This document shows, one piece after another, positions 25,301 through 34,000 of a stretch of DNA of 64,000 nt (position 1 is the stretch's first letter; each line of letters starts with the position of its first letter). This DNA comes from Rhodeus uyekii. Its lineage: Eukaryota > Chordata > Actinopteri > Cypriniformes > Acheilognathidae. The translations under genes and the position numbers were made by a program. The stretch is taken from NCBI GenBank assembly GCA_037043235.1, contig JAWRVZ010000016.1, positions 2,413,001-2,477,000 on the forward strand. Reading direction: 5' to 3'. The notes below the pieces were generated by a model. It had not been told where the DNA came from. It searched no databases and saw nothing but the letters and a program-made list of their open reading frames with translations.

Positions 25301-26800
25301 TAACTGATGATCCTAATTTTGTTTTTTCTATATTATTTAAAAAAAACTAAAACATTGTGAATGCCCTAATTTACTGGATTTTCAATTTTCAGAGGGTTCA
25401 ATTGCATGTTCACGTTATATTTTGAATGTACAACATATTTGTTAGTTAATACAAATGTTTAACTGTTTGATATTTCAGCAGGACCCTGACTCTAATCAAA
25501 TTGTAATCATATCAAGGAATGGTTTGAGGTATTGGCAAATAAAAGATTTAATACATCTTATCAAAACATATTTCATAATAAACCCAAATATCCCCCCAAA
25601 CAAAAAACCCTCTTCCTCCTGTCAACACATATTAGTAATCTCTCCTTAAAAGATACACATTTATCCTAAATTAATATAATAATACATGGACCTCTGATTA
25701 AATCATACAAGGAAATGAAGAATTTACATTGCAGAATGTAAATATGTAAGGCACACATGCCTTAACAACATAACTCCCATCTTTTACAAAAATATATCCA
25801 TCGTAACAAGTTCCAATATTTTTAGTGGCAATCAAACAACATATGGACATTTCCAACAGGCTCTGTGTTTCATCGTAGGTGTGTGAGTGAAAAGGCTTCA
25901 GTGAGAGACACATTAACACAGGTGTGTCAGCAATAACTTATTCACACCATCATTGACATATCGCGTCTAGGCGTCTCGCCACTTCAGGCAATACACACAC
26001 ACACACACACACTTGAAAAAAAATGAATTGCATGCATTTTAAAAACCCACGGTGGTAAAACACTTTTATTTCATGTCCCACTTGCATATTACAGCGTTGC
26101 CAAAAAAGGTGGATGAAGTTCAATAGCGTGTAAAGGTTGAACTGAACCTCGAACATCTGTGCTTTCGTCACCCATGGGGCTTGACACCCGTCTGGACCCC
26201 GAAACTAAACTAACCCGCAGAATCCAGCAAACGAAACATTCGGAACGTTCGGAGCATGACGTGTTAGTTCGAAAAATGACGTATCGGCTCCGAACACATT
26301 TGCAGTCGATACATTGACGCTGCCCTGCAATAAAGCCATTAGATTCAATAACGCCAAATGGCTTTCGAACAATCTTGTCGGGCGATATTTTGACCATTAC
26401 ACTATCATATATGTTTTTAAAGCTCGTCTGTCTCCATCCATCGTAGAGAAAGCGGCACGTCTCTGACACACCCTCCGAAAGTGAATTCGTGCATTGTGTC
26501 CATCAGACTCAAACAACGCAAATATCACCCAAACACAGACGCTCGGCTTTCCGATTAAACGAGCCGATCGCGCGTATAATGCGCCTTCATCGCCGTTGGA
26601 TAGGGATCCTCTGTAACGCTCGCATTTCAATCACATCCACACTGATTCAGACAATACATCAAAGGGATTTCTCCGATCCATACCTGCACATAATTGTTCT
26701 CGCAATATTCCGCAACCCTTGAAAGGTTTTGGTAGCTCTCCACGAGGGCTCTTTTTCCAGCCGGGATTTCTTCCTCTAACAACATTTGTAGTTCTGCCAT
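4186..26800 (-). CDS. abi1: Abl interactor 1 (ABI1), WAVE complex subunit
   Basis: Coding exons in transcript order: 26684-26800, 18861-19028, 16821-16997, 12564-12578, 12222-12328, 11979-12119, 10844-10941, 8641-8850, 8121-8207, 6388-6573, 4186-4361. All junctions are GT-AG and all phases agree, giving 493 aa (human ABI1 is about 508). Abi1 is a core subunit of the WAVE regulatory complex that drives Arp2/3 actin assembly and links to Abl kinase. The N-terminus (MAELQMLLEEEIP) and the coiled-coil/homeodomain-homologous region (NVLQLLDIQASQL..., KVARREIGILTTN...) match the family. Then come Ser/Pro-rich segments with polyproline tracts (IAPPPPP, about residue 345) and a C-terminal SH3 domain at about 436-493 (VVAIYDYSKDKDDELSF to NYVESIMHYAD). 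The MHYAD ending favours ABI1 over ABI2. The start at 26800 sits in AAGATGG, a strong context; a weaker in-frame ATG lies 13 codons upstream (26839). Whether this is the a or b teleost copy is undecided. Confidence 0.96.
4405..5200. repeat. Minisatellite of CTATCCAGCTGTCTAT-type units
   Basis: About 800 bp of degenerate tandem repeats built from TATC/TGTC/TCTC tetramers, with a recurring CTATCCAGCTGTCTAT core. I count roughly 18 CAGCTG hexamers, each an E-box. It sits in the last abi1 intron, starting about 45 bp from the acceptor of the terminal SH3 exon. The long plus-strand open frames rich in Leu/Ser/Tyr here are repeat artefacts. Confidence 0.9.
6128..6245. repeat. Short TCTG/TATC repeat tract
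   Basis: A smaller, more degraded tract of the same pyrimidine-rich tetramers (CTATC, CTGTC, CCATC) as at 4405-5200, in the same abi1 intron. Confidence 0.6.
7075..8100. mobile_element. Non-autonomous DNA transposon, CAGGGT termini
   Basis: The left end starts CAGGGTATATAC and the right end ends GCGAACACCCTG, so the terminal CAGGGT is inverted. ATAATG directly flanks both ends (7069-7074 and 8101-8106), a 6-bp candidate target duplication. The interior has no coding remnant and includes a (GT)n tract. The right end stops 20 bp short of abi1 exon 8121-8207. hAT elements usually make 8-bp duplications and Dada elements 6-7 bp, so the superfamily is open. Confidence 0.6.
7699..7732. repeat. (GT)n microsatellite
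   Basis: About 17 uninterrupted GT dinucleotides inside the CAGGGT-ended element. Confidence 0.95.
8401..8558 (+). mobile_element. tRNA-derived SINE
   Basis: The first 74 bp fold like a tRNA. GCTTTCC (8401) pairs perfectly with GGAAAGC (8468-8474), there is an anticodon-like loop CTTGCAA (TGC), and the B-box is GGTTCGATTCC. A non-tRNA body follows (CTGATTAGAATGTCAATGTG...). Pieces of the same body recur at 21410, 23640, 53606, 58218 and 61849, which marks a SINE family rather than a tRNA gene. It lies in the abi1 intron between exons 8121-8207 and 8641-8850. Confidence 0.8.
9691..10819. mobile_element. Tigger/pogo-like MITE, CAGTAATACC termini
   Basis: The terminal inverted repeats are CAGTAATACCTTGAGATAC (9691) and its mirror TCTCAAGGTATTACTG (ending 10819). 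The ends carry the repeated motif GAGATACGAG. A hAT element (10004-10706) is inserted inside it. The right terminus lies only 24 bp downstream of the splice donor of abi1 exon 10844-10941. Copies of the same family are at 22141, 35915 and 40921. Confidence 0.8.
10004..10706 (+). mobile_element. hAT-type element fragment with BED-finger remnant
   Basis: The left end CAGGGGTGCTCAATACGTCG fits hAT-type CAGGGG termini. The frame at 10420-10701 encodes FSKCVCLVCQCTIAIPKKG then NVERHFRTLHEKYDTEFP, a Cys-x2-Cys...His-x4-His zinc finger like those at the N-terminus of ZBED/GTF2IRD2-type hAT transposases. The rest of the transposase is missing, so this is a dead, internally deleted copy. The right boundary is approximate. 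A second copy is at 58680. Confidence 0.7.
12564..12578 (-). CDS. abi1: abi1 15-nt microexon (WLKAK)
   Basis: On the minus strand a 15-nt exon TGGCTTAAAGCTAAG is bounded by ...CACTTAG and GTAAGC. It encodes Trp-Leu-Lys-Ala-Lys in phase 0, exactly where human ABI1 carries WLKAK between GHGVK and the GNNQPAR segment. Its length of 15 lets it be included or skipped without a frame change, so two isoforms are expected. Confidence 0.9.
13080..13745 (-). mobile_element. Tc1/mariner transposase pseudogene
   Basis: Minus-strand frames, broken by frameshifts, give Tc1 hallmarks. At 13480-13707 there is a DNA-binding part (TVRRELHEMGFTGRA, then NAKCRVELFKARHQW). At 13189-13431 there is a DDE catalytic part (FQHDCVPAHKA then WPTQSPDLNFSEHLWDNLE). 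The copy is inactive. Terminal repeats were not located, so the ends are approximate. It lies in abi1 intron 3. Confidence 0.85.
13800..15250 (-). mobile_element. L2-like LINE fragment (reverse transcriptase)
   Basis: The minus-strand frame 14287-14748 reads as a non-LTR reverse transcriptase: NCRPMPNLPFFSEVLEKVV, then HEPFQSGFRPFYSTETTLL and ALILLDQSSAFDYV. The frame at 13809-14012 (NTVKTEILLVG) matches the downstream part of such RTs. Frame breaks show it is dead. The endpoints are approximate. Together with the adjacent Tc1 remnant it fills much of abi1 intron 3 (12579-16820). Confidence 0.8.
16277..16308. repeat. (CA)n microsatellite
   Basis: About 16 CA dinucleotides in abi1 intron 3, some 500 bp from exon 16821-16997. 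Confidence 0.95.
16998..18860 (-). other. abi1 intron 2, no element recognised
   Basis: AT-rich intron without identifiable coding content. The only structure noticed is a perfect palindrome GGGTCATTTTGACCC near 18375, a motif seen at the ends of some fish DNA elements, but no matching partner end was found. Confidence 0.5.
19690..19850 (-). repeat. Fragment of a dispersed fish repeat
   Basis: It contains the reverse complement of the core seen at 29620-30010, including CATATTAGAATGATTTCTGA and ATGATCATGTGACTGAAGAC. Confidence 0.55.
19931..20799 (+). mobile_element. Tigger-like element with CAGTGGAACC termini
   Basis: The left end is CAGTGGAACCTACTTATCTC. The right end reads CAGTGGAACCCGGTTACGTC on the other strand. 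TA flanks both ends, as for Tc1/mariner/pogo insertions. The plus frame 20131-20448 ends KQTVKDKKQQSILEFVKKP, which resembles the tail of Tigger-type transposases; the catalytic core is absent. It sits in abi1 intron 1. Confidence 0.75.
21410..21503 (-). mobile_element. SINE 3' body fragment
   Basis: Reverse-orientation copy of the 8401 SINE body: GGCAGACGCTTTTATCTAAA, then CACATTGACATTCTAATCAG and TTCTTGCTTTCCC. The tRNA-like head is mostly missing. Confidence 0.7.
22141..23091 (+). mobile_element. Tigger-like element with transposase C-terminal remnant
   Basis: The termini are CAGTAATACCTTGGTTTACG (22141) and CTAGAGGTATTACTG (ending 23091), flanked by TA. The open frame 22186-22644 lacks an ATG start. 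Its second half (LVAQEHQEELWTEELNELQ, then MWQKVSDLIGKKHPDKSSTG and RQKQISLNRYLVK) fits the C-terminal tail of jerky/Tigger-type transposases. The HTH and DDE domains are gone. This is the most coding-rich member of the family at 9691, 35915 and 40921 and identifies the family as Tigger-derived. Confidence 0.8.
23640..23760 (+). mobile_element. SINE fragment
   Basis: It starts within the tRNA-like B-box region (GATTCTCAGGGAAAGCAAGA) and continues through the body, ending TGTCTGCCAAATGACATAAATG. An A-rich stretch (AAAAAAAGAAAGAAAAAAAG) is inserted in it. Confidence 0.75.
23870..24150 (+). repeat. Dispersed fish repeat copy
   Basis: It carries CTCACCAAGGCTGCTTTTAT, CTTCAGAAATCATTCTAATG and GTTGTGCTGCTTAATATTTC in the order seen in the longer copy at 29620. 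Confidence 0.6.
24151..26683 (-). other. 5' part of abi1 intron 1, no element recognised
   Basis: AT-rich sequence between the repeats above and the first coding exon. Short open frames here (for example 24157-24360 on the minus strand) match nothing I recognise. Confidence 0.4.
25985..26011. repeat. (CA)n microsatellite
   Basis: Eleven to twelve CA dinucleotides in abi1 intron 1. Confidence 0.9.
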
Positions 26801-26860
26801 CTTACATCCCTCTGCATTACTCTTCTCCCCCTCTTTCATTGAAACCAGCAGTTCACTCTC

Positions 26861-27001
26861 CAACAGGAGGTCCCTCGCCTGGCATTGTGGGATTCCCGTT
26901 GGCTCCCGTGTTTCAGCAGGACGGCCGTTCTCAACGCGGCGCGAAGCGCACTCTTCTGTGATTGGCTGTCTGGCTCTGAGAATCGGCTCTGAACCAATAG
27001 G
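26861..27001. promoter_or_regulatory. abi1 promoter-proximal region
   Basis: GC-rich compared with its surroundings. It has a ZNF143-like GGCATTGTGGGATT (26881) and two CCAAT-box cores in opposite orientation (GATTGGCT at 26960 and ACCAAT at about 26992). This fits a TATA-less housekeeping promoter about 60-200 bp upstream of the abi1 start codon. Transcription start sites cannot be fixed from sequence alone. Confidence 0.55.
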
Positions 27002-27601
27002 AGAGAGGTACGTTTACCTCAGCGCTGTGAAAGACAACGGCGTTCTGTCAGTGTGTGTGATTTTGACGAGCAGCAGATTTACCGTGAAGACTAAAACGTG
27101 CCATTCTTTTCACTCGACGTTTAAGCATGCACGAATGCTTTCTGTGCTGTTGTGTTAAGCTCTGATGTGTGTTAAAGAGATCATCGCGAGCTTTTCAGTG
27201 AACCACATATCTAACGAGTGTGATATATAACAATAATACAAAATTACTAAACCGCGAGGATAACGATTCGACTGTGGTGATTTTTATAAAATATAGTAAT
27301 AATGCGACTTTAAAGTGTGAACAATATATGCTTCTTAAGCACAACAAATGGATGTGAAATAATCTCAAAACCAATTACTGTTAAAAAGAAAAGAATACAC
27401 CATTGATAATATTCATGACGTTGTTTAATAATACAGACACACGTCTACATACTATTATATATTCTGAATGGTCAACAAATGTATAAATCCATCTACTGGA
27501 GATGGCTCTTGCAATCTTGGTAGGAGTAAAAGACGTTTAAATATCCTTTCGCTAGGCATTGTGGATCCTGTAGGCTAAAGTACGCAGCATTATATCCGTT
27601 G
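27002..27601. other. Spacer between abi1 and acbd5 promoters
   Basis: No gene seen. Part of the shared head-to-head 5' region of abi1 and acbd5. Confidence 0.5.
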
Positions 27602-27603
27602 CT

Positions 27604-27701
27604 ATGGAGGCCAGCGTCATTGGAAACTACATCACCCAATCTGCATCGGTTTCGGTTAATGCCTAAGGCAAACAGTATTTTCACATGGACAAACACAAGA
27701 G
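27604..27701 (+). other. acbd5: acbd5 first exon region with upstream ORF
   Basis: A GT donor (AAGAG|GTGAGT) at 27702 ends an upstream exon that joins the acceptor at 27988. Within it, ATG at 27604 opens a 20-codon uORF ending at TAA 27664-27666. A second ATG at 27659 reads through the splice into the acbd5 frame, adding MPKANSIFTWTNTRDLS before the MTRMAMEDP segment. The exon's 5' limit is unknown. Confidence 0.6.
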
Positions 27702-28004
27702 GTGAGTTCTTCAGTAGTATTTCATGTTTAAAAATATATATATATATTTACCTTCTCTTGAAGGCAATTTTTCAGAGTTTCAGTGATTTCTTAGTATGGC
27801 GAAATCACCGTAATTAAATTCCTGATATTAAACTAATTAGCTAAAGTTGTGCGATATTTAATCTATTTCACATATCAAATAAGAATTAAGACTGTATTTA
27901 AATTATAACCATATTAACGTGATTTGCTTTTTCATCCACATCTACTGATTCAATGTTTATCTTATCTGTCAATCGTGTAATGTTTAGACCTGTCAATGAC
28001 ACGA

Positions 28005-31000
28005 ATGGCAATGGAAGATCCCAAATCTATTGAGAGGAGGTTTGAAGCGGCTGTTAAAGTGATCAGAAGTTTACCTGAAGATGGTAATACTGCTATATTA
28101 AATATGAATGTCAAGTATTGAACTTCATGGTTTAATTTATAAATAGCAACAACAACAAACAATATATGTCTGTATGTATGTATATATATTCTTTCTTTGT
28201 TCATTTCACACAGGCTCTTATGACCTGTCTGATGATATGCTGGTTGTGTTATACAGTTACTACAAACAAGCTACAGCAGGACCCTGCAACACCCTAAAGC
28301 CAAACTCTTGGGATCCTATTGGAAAGGCTAAATGGTAAATATTACCCACTGAGAGACATGTTCATTTTAAGAATTTAGTGTTTAGTTTAACAGAAATGTT
28401 TACATAAAAATACTTTTTAGAAAACCTTGAGCAGCAAGCCAGATATGCATATTAAAACCAGACACATATTCTCTGCAGGGAGGCATGGAAAGCATTGGGA
28501 AACATTTCAAAGGACCAAGCCATGATGGAATATGTTCAGGAAATACAACTGGTTGGTAGTTGTATAGATTACAGAGATGAAGGTCTCGAGGTATCACTGG
28601 AAATAGTTTAAACCATAAACAATCTAATGTTTTATCATAGATATTAGAAACCCTCCCAGTCACAGACAGGATGGCAGAGTTATTGGAAGCTCTGGATCCG
28701 TTTTATGAAATAGTCGAGGAGGAGGAGGAGGATGAAGAACAAGTTCCCAGTAAAGCAGGAATATTTTCCACAGGTAGTTTTCCTGAAATTATTTACATTT
28801 CTTAATCATAAGAATTGAGTGTTTTGGAGACCCTTTAATCAACATTTTACATTTTGATGAATTGAGAAACAGGAAGCATTAAAGCTGAAAAGCTGCTGAT
28901 GATTATGCTGAGAGAGTTGAAGAGGGGGAAAATAAAGATGGCATGGAGATGGAGAAGAAGAATGTTACAGAAACAATCATTGTCAAGACGGAGAGCTGTT
29001 TTGTGTGTAAAATGTGTTTGAACAGGCTGAAATGATTCATTATACTGTATTTAAGGACTCAGCAGGTCTTTTCGTTCTGCAGACTCGCACGTCAATGCAG
29101 CGGAGAGAGGACATTTACCAGTGTTTAATGGAAGTGAGGAGAACAGCCTATCCTCCTCGACCAGTGACACCCACAGTTCTCTCAACACTGAGGAGGAAGA
29201 GGAGGAACTGGCTTATGGTATGTTTTATTTTCCTTAAGTTTCTATTTTTGCGTCCGGGCTCAAGGTATGCTGTATAGCCCAACCGATAGTTGTGTCGGAG
29301 AATACAAATGTCATTTTGCACTCTGATTAAAATGAATAAAATTACATTACATCATAAAATAAACAAAGCGTCTGGTATAATGTTTGTGTCTAAAAATTAT
29401 TATTTTATGACATCATTCTTACTAAATATCACACAGATGACTTGGATGATGAGATATACAGTGGCTCAATGGAAAAATCAGCAACACAGGAGAAGGTACA
29501 GCTTTTACTAATGTTTTCTTCATTTTTTACTGACTTAAAAATATATTGCACCTCAAAATCAAGAAAAAAAAAATATATATATATATATTGCTTAATTTAA
29601 AAACATTATATTTTATTACTCAGGTTGGTAAAATTCTTTAATGTTTTTGAAAGAAGACTTTTATGCTCACCAAGGCTGCATTTATTTGATATTGTCAAAT
29701 GTTCTTGCAATTTAAAATAACTGTTTACTATTTTAATATGTTTAACATGTAATTTATTCCTGTGATATAAAGCTGTATTTTCAGCATCATTCCTACAGTT
29801 TTCAGTGTCACGTGATCCTTCAGAAATCATTCTGATTTGATGCTCAAGAAATAATATTGATGAATGGAAAGTTCAAAAGAACAGCATTTATTGCAACAAT
29901 GTAAAAAAAATCTTTACTGTGGCTTTTGATCGATTTAATGTATCATTGCAGAATAAAAGTACTAATTTCTTTTTAAAAAAACTCTTACTGACTTAACTTT
30001 TCAACAGTAGTATATATAAATAATGGGACAAAAATAACTAAAAAGTAATGCAGTCATGATGCTAATAAATAAATATTGTATCAATTTTATTAAAGTAAAA
30101 TAATAATAAAAAATAAAAAAAACATTTTGGGGTGTAATGTGACCTGGACATGTGGAGATTCACTCTATAGTACAATACTTGTGATTTATTTCAATGCTTT
30201 TATTAATAAGTTGATTAATAACCCTATTTAATAGTTTAATAATTACTTTAAGTTTTCAAATTAAAACAAACCCTTGAAACAACAATAATTTAAGTGATCT
30301 ATAACTGGGTCGAATTCATAGAATCCTCCATGCTATTTAAGGTCACTCTGATGCATCATATATTACCAGAGATTTGGAAGTGTTATGTGATTCCTGGCAA
30401 AAACAAAGTATGACTTGAAATTTTTAACAAAACATGGATGAAATGACATCAACTGGAGTCCACCAATTGATAGCTAGCACAAGGATAGGCTTGTGACATT
30501 TCTTGGAGAGAAAGGAAGAAAAGTATTTGTTTGTCATGTCCTGTCAGAGCCAAATAAATGGGAGTATGCGATGCTCTCCCTAGGGTTCAGGAGTTCCCAG
30601 GGCCCATTTGGCAGAAGTGAACGTGGTTGGGGCCAACATGCAACAAGGGGGAAACAGAGAGCCTCAGTGTGGGAGTCAGGATGGAAAACCACAGGGCGTT
30701 ACACCCCCTGTCCCCCACCCACCGACACTTGGAACCGTCCAAACTGACAGAATCGCACCAGGCAGTGGAAGAGGTTTGGCTTGAGTCAGTGTTTGAATAA
30801 GTCTTGACCACCATGACATCGACAAGCAATAATGTCATCAACAAGCCAATTTTCCACCATTTGTATAAACTTACAATGGGAGTGAATACAATAATAATTC
30901 TAGGAAATAATTTCCTAATAAGGGAAGACTCTAATATTGCATTGTGACATTCATTATAGTTTATATTATATGTTTTTATGATATTTATTTCCTGTCATTG

Positions 31001-34000
31001 CAATGGGCTTGGATCAGTCTTATAAAAAGAAAGGATCCTACGGTGTCAGAGAGTTCAGCTGAAGAAAAAAATGAAGCAAATAAACAAAACTCACCTTTCT
31101 GATCATCGACCACACCACTGTCAAGTAGACACTGAACAATAAGCATGTCCCAGCCAGGTTCGCCACTTGTTGGGGTCCCATTGAAACATTTCTATTGTGG
31201 TCTGTGCTATTTTCAGCTCGTTTCTTAGTTGCGTAGTGAGTATTTGGAGAGTGTTTCTGTATTTGGGTTCGTTGACGGCTCGATCATGCAGGTTTGTACT
31301 TCTCAACATCAGGAGGATCAGGCCATTCCTAACGGAGCAAGCAACACAACGTCTGGTACATGCCATGGTCATTTCCAGGCTTGATTATTGCAACGCTCTT
31401 CTGGCTGGACTTCCTTCAAGTCGAATCAAACCCCTGCAACTGAACGCCGCAGCTCGTCTGGTCTTCAACAAACCCAAAAGGGCCCACATCACTCCTCATT
31501 TTATCACTCTGCACTTCAAAAAATGTTCGAAACATTGTAATGTGAGCACTCTTGTGTACTTTCGGATCTTTAGGATGAACCACTTTCTGTATTCCTCAAG
31601 TTGTAAGTCACTTTGGATAAAAGCGTCTGCTAAATGAATAAATGTAAATGTAAATATGGAGAAGAGAAGAGGAACCCCAGTGATCAGTTGAAATACTTTG
31701 GAGACCTCCCCGCACCAGGCATCCCTGAAAGATCTTCCTGTGAGATAGGATTCAAACTAGTGAAGTGGGCTTCCTGTGACGCCCAGTGACGAGAGGGTGG
31801 ACAGAAGGATCTGATGATTAACCGTGTCAAAGGCAGCAGATTCTGTAGATCTAAAGGAATGAGAACTGAAGATTTGGAGTTAGCCTTTGCAATCCTTAGA
31901 GCTCCAGTGACTGAAAGTAATGCAGTCTCGGTTGAATGGCCCTTCTTGAAGCCAGACTGGTTATTTTGTGTATGTATCAGGATGATACCTGGTTAAAAAC
32001 AACACGTTCAAGAGTTTTAGAGATGAATGGTAGGAGAGAAATAGGTCTGTAGTTTTCAACAAGTGATGTGTTTAATGTGGGGTTTTTGAGCAGTGGGGTT
32101 ACCCGAGCCTGCTTGAATGCGGTGGGGAAGGTTCCCATGTGGAGAGATGTATTGATGTGAGTGCGTGCTGGTAAAAGAGTAGGAGAGATGGCTTGTAGAA
32201 GATGCGAGGGGATGGGGTCTAAAGGGCAGGTGGTTGGATGTCTGGAGAGGAGAAGTTTAGATACTTCTGCCTGTGTGAGTGAAGAGAAGGAGGAAAGAAG
32301 ATTTGAGTTTTGATTTAGATTTAAGATTTAAGATTTGATTTAAGTTCATGTGTGTGTGGAGCTGAGAAATTACTGCTGATAGTTTTTGTTCTGTTAAATA
32401 AGAAATTGGCAAAATCATTGGCAGTTAAAGAGGTGGAGGGAGACAGCGGAGAGAGTTGAATGTTTTGAAGAGTGCGCGTGAATTTGAGGCGCTGTTGATC
32501 TTAGTGTGGAAATGCAAAGATTTAGCAATATGGACTTCTTTAGAAAAGGTCAAGAGCAGAGGCCGATACATACTCAGGTCAGACAGGTCTTTTGAATTGT
32601 GCCATTTTCTCTCAGCTGCCTTTAGTTTGGTCCGGTGTTCATGAAGAACATCAGTTAGTCAGGGGTTAGAGGGAGTAGCACACACTAGCGTGGAAGAGAG
32701 CAGACAGATGTTGTCTAGACATGAAGTTTAAGTGGAACATGAAGTGTCTGTTGCAGTATTCACATCCAGAGATGAGAATTGCTTGGGTGGAGCAAGAGAG
32801 GATGGAACAACAGAGGAAAGATGGGAAGGAGTTCACAAGTTCACACTTACAAATGATTCGGGGACAGTAAATGGTATGCGGATTTGCCGCGCTTTGAGCT
32901 CGGTATTTTGCCCAAACCCAGAGCACTTCCCCCCGTATTCCTGGCTGTGATAAGAACAGCCAAGAGTGAGGAGACGGGGTGGAGGAGGGATGCCAGAAAC
33001 TGTCAAGAGATGTAGGTGAGTCTCATATACAGCTCTGGAAAAAATTAAGAGACCACTGACATTTTTTCTTAAATCAGCATCTCTACAAGTATGGAAGACA
33101 TTCCATTCCAATGTCTGTTGAATTCCAACACAGGCACACCTCAATCTACTGAATGAGGTGCTGATTAGGTGATCACCTGAACCAAATCTTATTTAATAAG
33201 GAAAAGTATAAAAAAAACACTTCTGTGGTCATCACTATTCTCTTGCAGTAGGACCAGCTGGATGGCAAAAACAGTAAGAGTAGTACCTCAAAAGTAATTT
33301 AAATCAAAAAATAACTATTGACTCTCCTAAACTAAACTCCTAAACTCTAACTAAACGACTCTCCACCAACCGGAATGACCGCTAACTCATTCGAATGTCA
33401 TTCAACAACCGTAGGATGACATCAAGTGACCTACAAAAAGAATGGCATAAGGCAGCCGGGGAGAAGTGCATGGTGAAGACTGTTTGAAACGGGCTCCTAG
33501 GGGCAGGGCTGAAGTCGTGCAAAGCCAGAATAAAGCTCTTCATCAATGAGAAGCAGAGAAGAGGCAGGCTAAGGTTTTGCAAGACTGGCATAATTTTCAG
33601 CGTTGTCCAACACCTGGTCATCTAATGGTTAGACGGAGGCCTGGAGAGGCCTACAAGCCACAGTGTCTCGCACCCACTGTGAAATTTGGTGGAGGATCGG
33701 TGATGATCTGGGGGTGCTGCAGCAAGGCTGGAATCGGGCAGATTTGACTTTGTGAAGGATGCATGAATCAAACCACGCACAAAGTTGTCCTGGAAGAAAA
33801 CTTGCTTCCATCTGCTCTGACAATGTTCCCCAACTCTGAGGACTGGTGTTTCCAGCAGGACAATGCTCCATGCCACACTGCCAGGTCAATCAAGGTGTGG
33901 ATGGAGGGCCACCAGATCAAGACCCTGCCATGGCCAGCCCAATCTCCAGACCTGAACCCCATTGAAAACCTCTGGAATGTGATCACAAGGAAGGTCTCCT

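Noticed and set aside
26801..26863. Longer N-terminus for Abi1 upstream of MAELQ
   Set aside because: An in-frame ATG exists at 26839, but its context is poor, the added residues do not resemble the family, and the MAELQ start has a strong context.
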